A stretch of 64,000 nucleotides of DNA from Glandiceps talaboti (lineage: Eukaryota; Hemichordata; Enteropneusta; Spengelidae), in contig NC_135550.1 in assembly GCF_964340395.1 (NCBI RefSeq), positions 28,008,176 to 28,072,175 of the forward strand. The letters are read 5' to 3'. Shown piece after piece: positions 53,786 through 64,000 of the stretch; position 1 is the first letter of the stretch, and the number at the start of each line of letters is the position of its first letter. A program made the position numbers and the translations under genes. The notes under the pieces are model-generated. The model did not search any database. It was not told where the DNA came from and saw nothing but the letters and a program-made list of their open reading frames with translations.

Positions 53786-56700
53786 TCACGTTGATATGGG
53801 TTTGTTGTCCATATTTTCAGGTAATGTTGACACAGTTGCATTCACTTTTTCTAGTTTCATGTATCCAAAGCTTTCTTTGATTTTCTTTTGAGCTTGTCTT
53901 TTCTTTGCTCTATCATATCTACAATACAACCTGTGAATATAAAACAAGAACATTCTCATCACTTGTTCAGTATTTAGATTGGCACTTGTCCCCCCAAGGC
54001 CTTTTTCTAAATTCATTATGTCTCTGGGATAACACAATAATACTAGGCAGTTGGCTATCTCACTAAGGACATATGAAAGCACACACATTTACTAAAATAA
54101 TTCAATCAATGTCAATGAAATAAAATGAAAGTTGTATGAACTTGCATTAGTATTTTCATTATGCAAATTTTGCATATTTCTTGCAAAAAATAGGGAATGG
54201 ATATATACATGTAGAGATTTAATAGAAGAAACTGGTGGTTTCTGACAGTTATGTTTATGTACAATTAAGAATATATTCTTTCCAAGAAATTATCTGCGGT
54301 ACGACTAAATTATTAAGAATCTGTTAGCTAACATGTATGAATTGGAATTTAAGTGACATCATGAAAGTTAAGTTCAAAATTCATGTCGATCACAACTGTG
54401 TAAAAATACAATACTTTTCTCATACCACTTTTAGTGAACCCTTACCATGATCCTAGTGTGAAAGCTGTAAATGAAATCATTCCAACATCAGCTGATCTCT
54501 TGACCCTACCTATAATAAAATAGAAAATAAATGATCAAATGTTCTGTAAACATCTGCAGAATACTTCCAGCATACAAAGACAACTTTTAATACTTTCTGG
54601 TAAATATAGTACTATTAAAAAGTCCTGTATGAAGTATTGAAAGTGACAAACTGATGAAAAGTACTGCCTTAGATTTTGGCAGTCAGTTGCCAAAGCGGAA
54701 GGAAATTATACATATGCTCATGAATCATGGAAAATTTAAGCAGAATATACTCATTCTCAGATGAGTATGTACTCTATTTCAGGATGGCAATTGGTTACAC
54801 TGTGAGTACTTCAGATGAGTATGTACTATTTCAGGATGGCAATGGGGTTCACACTGTGAAAACCTTCCCACGAGTATGTACTCTATTTCAGGCAATGGGT
54901 TTCACTGTGAAAACCTTCAGATGAGTATGTACTCTATTTCATGTTGCAATGGGGTTCAATGAAAACCTTCATGCTTCATATCAATGGTTTATACATGCTG
55001 ATACGATTGGTGTGACACTCTTCTGATGTTGAAGTTAAAAGTATATTTCTACTGTTACTAGTCTTTATTGGTGTAATAAATCTGGTACATGTAATTAAAT
55101 GGAATAAAGTATACTAGAACTGAAGACTTAGACATGAAGTGCTGCAACCCTAAAAGATGTCATTTGTTATCTGCAATACTGTGCATATTCTTAAAAAAAA
55201 AACATACTTGTAAACATGAAGTGTGCAAATCCTCCAATCAAACCACCTCCAATCCCAGATAAGAATGCTGTTCTTGAACATGGTACCTTGAAAATAAAAA
55301 ATCTCTGAAAAAGAAGGTATGAACAAAATGTTGAATAGCGATACATCATATTCATAGTGAACAACAAATCTAGCTGAATTACAAAGTTCATAACACACAA
55401 GCAGTAAATAACACTGAGTTTTCAATCTGCCTTTGTCAATGATCCTCAGCTGAATGAACTCATTAGACCTAGGATAAACGTCAAACTTCTCATACACCTA
55501 ATATAATTGTATTGAAGTCGACACAAGCCCAACATGAAAAACAACGCGGAACAGACATCGAATCTAAATCTCGAATTTAATACAAAACGAACAGCTTAGA
55601 GGGTCTAGTTGTGTATGACACGCTTAAGGGGTAAAATCATATAACAAGATTTTTGTTGTTACACAAAATCAAGGACGACAGACATTTCACTGCCATGTGC
55701 TCTAGATCTTTTAGCATTTAAAACATAGATGAAGTTATTTTCAACACGAAAATGATACACAAGCTGAACGTCGGTGCATTGAATTGTGGTTATTTTGTAT
55801 AAGATTAAACACAGCAAAATTTGACGCTTTATTGAGCATCTCACTTGTGTCTTTTTTTTCGACAGGCTCAACTTTAATTGCCTGTCCAATTTAATATTAG
55901 TTGCTGCAACTAGCTGCAATACACATTGAATTTGTCATGTACCTAATCTAATAATTAGATTCGGCACATGAGAAGTTCAACGTTTATCCCACGCCTCAGT
56001 TACAGCTGATCACTAGGTGGTGGTATAGTCTGCTGATTAAAGATGTTCAAGGTAGTCTCAGTTACCCAGACTCTTGCTGTTGTGGCTCCATCTGCCTACG
56101 AGACCTCCCCAAGCGAGTCTGGGGAAACCTGATTTCAACTACCCTGTGCCAAAAGTCACTGTATTTCCTCCAAGTCATAAAGATTGGGCTTATGAGGCCT
56201 GTTCATTGTAAGTAAGATGTATCAGTCACTTGTGATAAGTGATAATTCCTGTGTCAAAGGTGTATGTACCTACATAGTTCAGCCTACAATGTTGGATGTG
56301 AGGAATTCCCCCGGATATTCCCCAGCATCCACTGGTCTAGGAGCTAGGCACACTTCATGACAAAAAGATTTACACTGTACTAAATTATAAGAAGTCCAAA
56401 GCTTATATTCTGCAAATACTGCCTAATACCAAACATTTTATTTATGCAAATACATCATAAATACATGTATAATGTATTCATAGCCACAGGTACTCGAATC
56501 AATATGTAGAAAAAAAATGTATTGTATATAAATAAGACTTATTTACAAACATATTTTTTTTAAAAAATCATACACATTGATTCGAGTGCCTGTGTTCATA
56601 GCCATAGCCTAGTCCCACAGGCATTTGTTTCCCGAGTTATGGCTCAGAATGTTTCTATCAGAATACAATAAAATTACGATAATATCGTTAATATTGACGT

Positions 56701-57223
56701 ATTAAACCAACACTATATGAAAGGGGTAAAATTACAAATGTTTCTGTGATCGCGCAGTTTCACTAAATGCGAAGGAAGACACATACGTCAATATTAACGA
56801 TATTATCGTAATTTTATTGTATTCTGATAGAAACATTCTGAGCCATAACTCGGGAAACAAATGCCTGTGCCTAGTCCATATACCCTCCACCCTCGTCTTT
56901 AACAAAACCTAGAATAAGTTCTCCACATCATGCATCAGCACAGAATGATGACAATCTATACAAATTTCGAATCTCATCTCAAAGCAACCAGGGGCACATT
57001 GATATAGACGGACGTCAGACAAACAGCCAGGTGTGCCATTTATAGCTCTAGCGGATAACAGTTACGATAATAATCAAGTGCGCCCGCTATATTCAAACAC
57101 ATGACATAACATTCATTACGTACGTACACATTTGTTCATCACTTTGATTTTTACGTAAAGCGTCATGGATGGAAAATAATGCCATACCTCCTTTGTCCCT
57201 CCATCTATTTCTTCCTCCGACAT
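53786..57223 (-). CDS. cox20: Cytochrome c oxidase assembly factor COX20, complete, 4 exons
   Basis: COX20 is an inner mitochondrial membrane chaperone that stabilises newly made COX2 and presents it to SCO1/SCO2 for copper insertion. Exons: 57223-57188, 55304-55208, 54509-54446, 53930-53786; phases agree and give 113 residues (human 118). Family matches: KVPCSRTAFLSGIGGGLIGG, FAHFMFTSRVKRSADVG and GSWLYCRYDRAKKR. Two membrane helices are expected at about residues 25-44 and 53-68, with a basic linker between and a Lys/Arg-rich tail after them, as in the family. The first exon has only 12 codons (MSEEEIDGGTKE); the following exon joins in phase 0. Intron 1 (1.9 kb) holds two hAT-like MITEs; intron 2 holds a minisatellite. 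Divergent from MDH1. Confidence 0.94.
54755..54975. repeat. Minisatellite of about 55 bp in COX20 intron 2
   Basis: Four diverged copies built on CAGATGAGTATGTACTCTAT, TTCAGGATGGCAATGG and TTCACTGTGAAAACCTTC, each with small deletions. Confidence 0.8.
56485..56594. mobile_element. 110-bp hAT-like MITE, TSD TTCATAGC (COX20 intron 1)
   Basis: Ends read inward CACAGGTACTCGAATCAAT and CACAGGCACTCGAATCAATG; the middle is AT-rich. TTCATAGC is repeated exactly on both sides (56477-56484 and 56595-56602), an 8-bp duplication typical of hAT. Confidence 0.88.
56616..56869. mobile_element. 254-bp hAT-like MITE, TSD CCTAGTCC (COX20 intron 1)
   Basis: Inverted arms of about 90 bp begin CACAGGCATTTGTTTCCCGA and include AGAATGTTTCTATCAGAATA and CGATAATATCGTTAATATTG; they appear nearly identical, which suggests recent insertion. 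CCTAGTCC flanks both sides exactly (56608-56615 and 56870-56877). The first bases are shared with the neighbouring element at 56485, but the arms then differ. Confidence 0.92.
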
Positions 57224-57675
57224 GTTTGTTCTTTGGTGATTTTTCCCTATGGACGCTATAAGTATGAATATGTGTACAGCATTCACATGTTAAATACTTC
57301 GCTGCATGCTGCAGATGTGTGATCTTACCAAATTAATACAAGGTCAGAGAGTCTGGCCGTATCACACAGCTTTATTTAACCGCGAGTGTAGAAATAGTTT
57401 TGGTAACTACAGTTTTACAAAATATGGAACATTTTAACATTTCTCCAAGTATTAATTAATCGACAGAATAATATAGAATATCTAGAGATGTGTTACAGAT
57501 ATTTTACAATGTACGTTGTATTTTTTTGTGTGGTAAGTGCGTAATGATTTCTTATTCTCTAACCCAGTGCTCGGTCTCTGGCGGAACTTTCTCCGGGGTC
57601 ATACAAAAGGCAGACGACGCTACACGTTCGCTATCAACTAAGTATCTACCGAATTTCAACTTTGAGACTGCAAAT
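57224..57675. promoter_or_regulatory. Bidirectional promoter region COX20/MDH1
   Basis: 452 bp lie between the divergent start codons, part of it 5' UTR of MDH1 exon 1. No clear TATA box. A small CpG-bearing stretch (GGCAGACGACGCTACACGTT) lies in the last 70 bp before the MDH1 ATG. Both neighbours serve energy metabolism, so co-expression would be reasonable, but nothing in the sequence proves it. Confidence 0.45.

Positions 57676-64000
<6,325 letters not shown>

Noticed and set aside
57490-57675. N-terminal extension of MDH1 from the open frame before the ATG
   Set aside because: The extension has no homology and known MDH1 proteins start at this Met.

Overview
This is AT-rich nuclear DNA of an animal. 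Seven protein families can be recognised across GT-AG introns, and there is also one unnamed coiled-coil gene. The set (CRY-DASH, selenoprotein N with its recoding signals, AP5M1, RDH13, GPATCH11, COX20, cytosolic MDH1) and the many small inverted-repeat transposons suggest an invertebrate bilaterian, probably marine. The species cannot be told from the sequence. No bacterial operons, CRISPR arrays, or retroviral or LTR-like coding regions were seen.

Layout. 1-1747: first four coding exons of a CRY-DASH photolyase-family gene on the minus strand, running off the left edge. 1748-16154: about 14 kb with no supportable host gene, rich in satellites, with a 2.4-kb DNA transposon (7787-10174), two MITE-like foldbacks and two ultra-short palindromic insertions. 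16155-25167: complete SELENON on the minus strand (9 coding exons, 556 residues including Sec437), with a type II SECIS in its 3' UTR and a strong stem-loop just after the Sec codon. 25440-36247: complete AP5M1 on the plus strand (12 exons, 499 residues); its introns carry three minisatellites, one of which is an eight-fold duplication of a 5' splice site. 37186-42224: an 8-exon, 281-residue coiled-coil protein, possibly a kinetochore/SKAP-type factor. 44008-48142: complete RDH13-type short-chain dehydrogenase, minus strand. 48414-52927: complete GPATCH11, plus strand. 53504-57223: complete COX20, minus strand. 57676-64000: MDH1, plus strand, truncated by the right edge.

Three gene pairs are head-to-head with 271-452 bp between start codons (SELENON/AP5M1, RDH13/GPATCH11, COX20/MDH1), which suggests shared bidirectional promoters. 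The products are mostly housekeeping: ER redox and calcium handling, late-endosomal adaptor, mitochondrial dehydrogenase, RNA-associated G-patch protein, cytochrome c oxidase assembly and cytosolic malate metabolism. No shared pathway is evident.

Gene models were built by eye from conserved protein sequence, splice-site dinucleotides and codon phase. In each named gene the exon phases join without a break, and coding lengths are multiples of three in the complete ones. UTR limits and transcription starts are not known.
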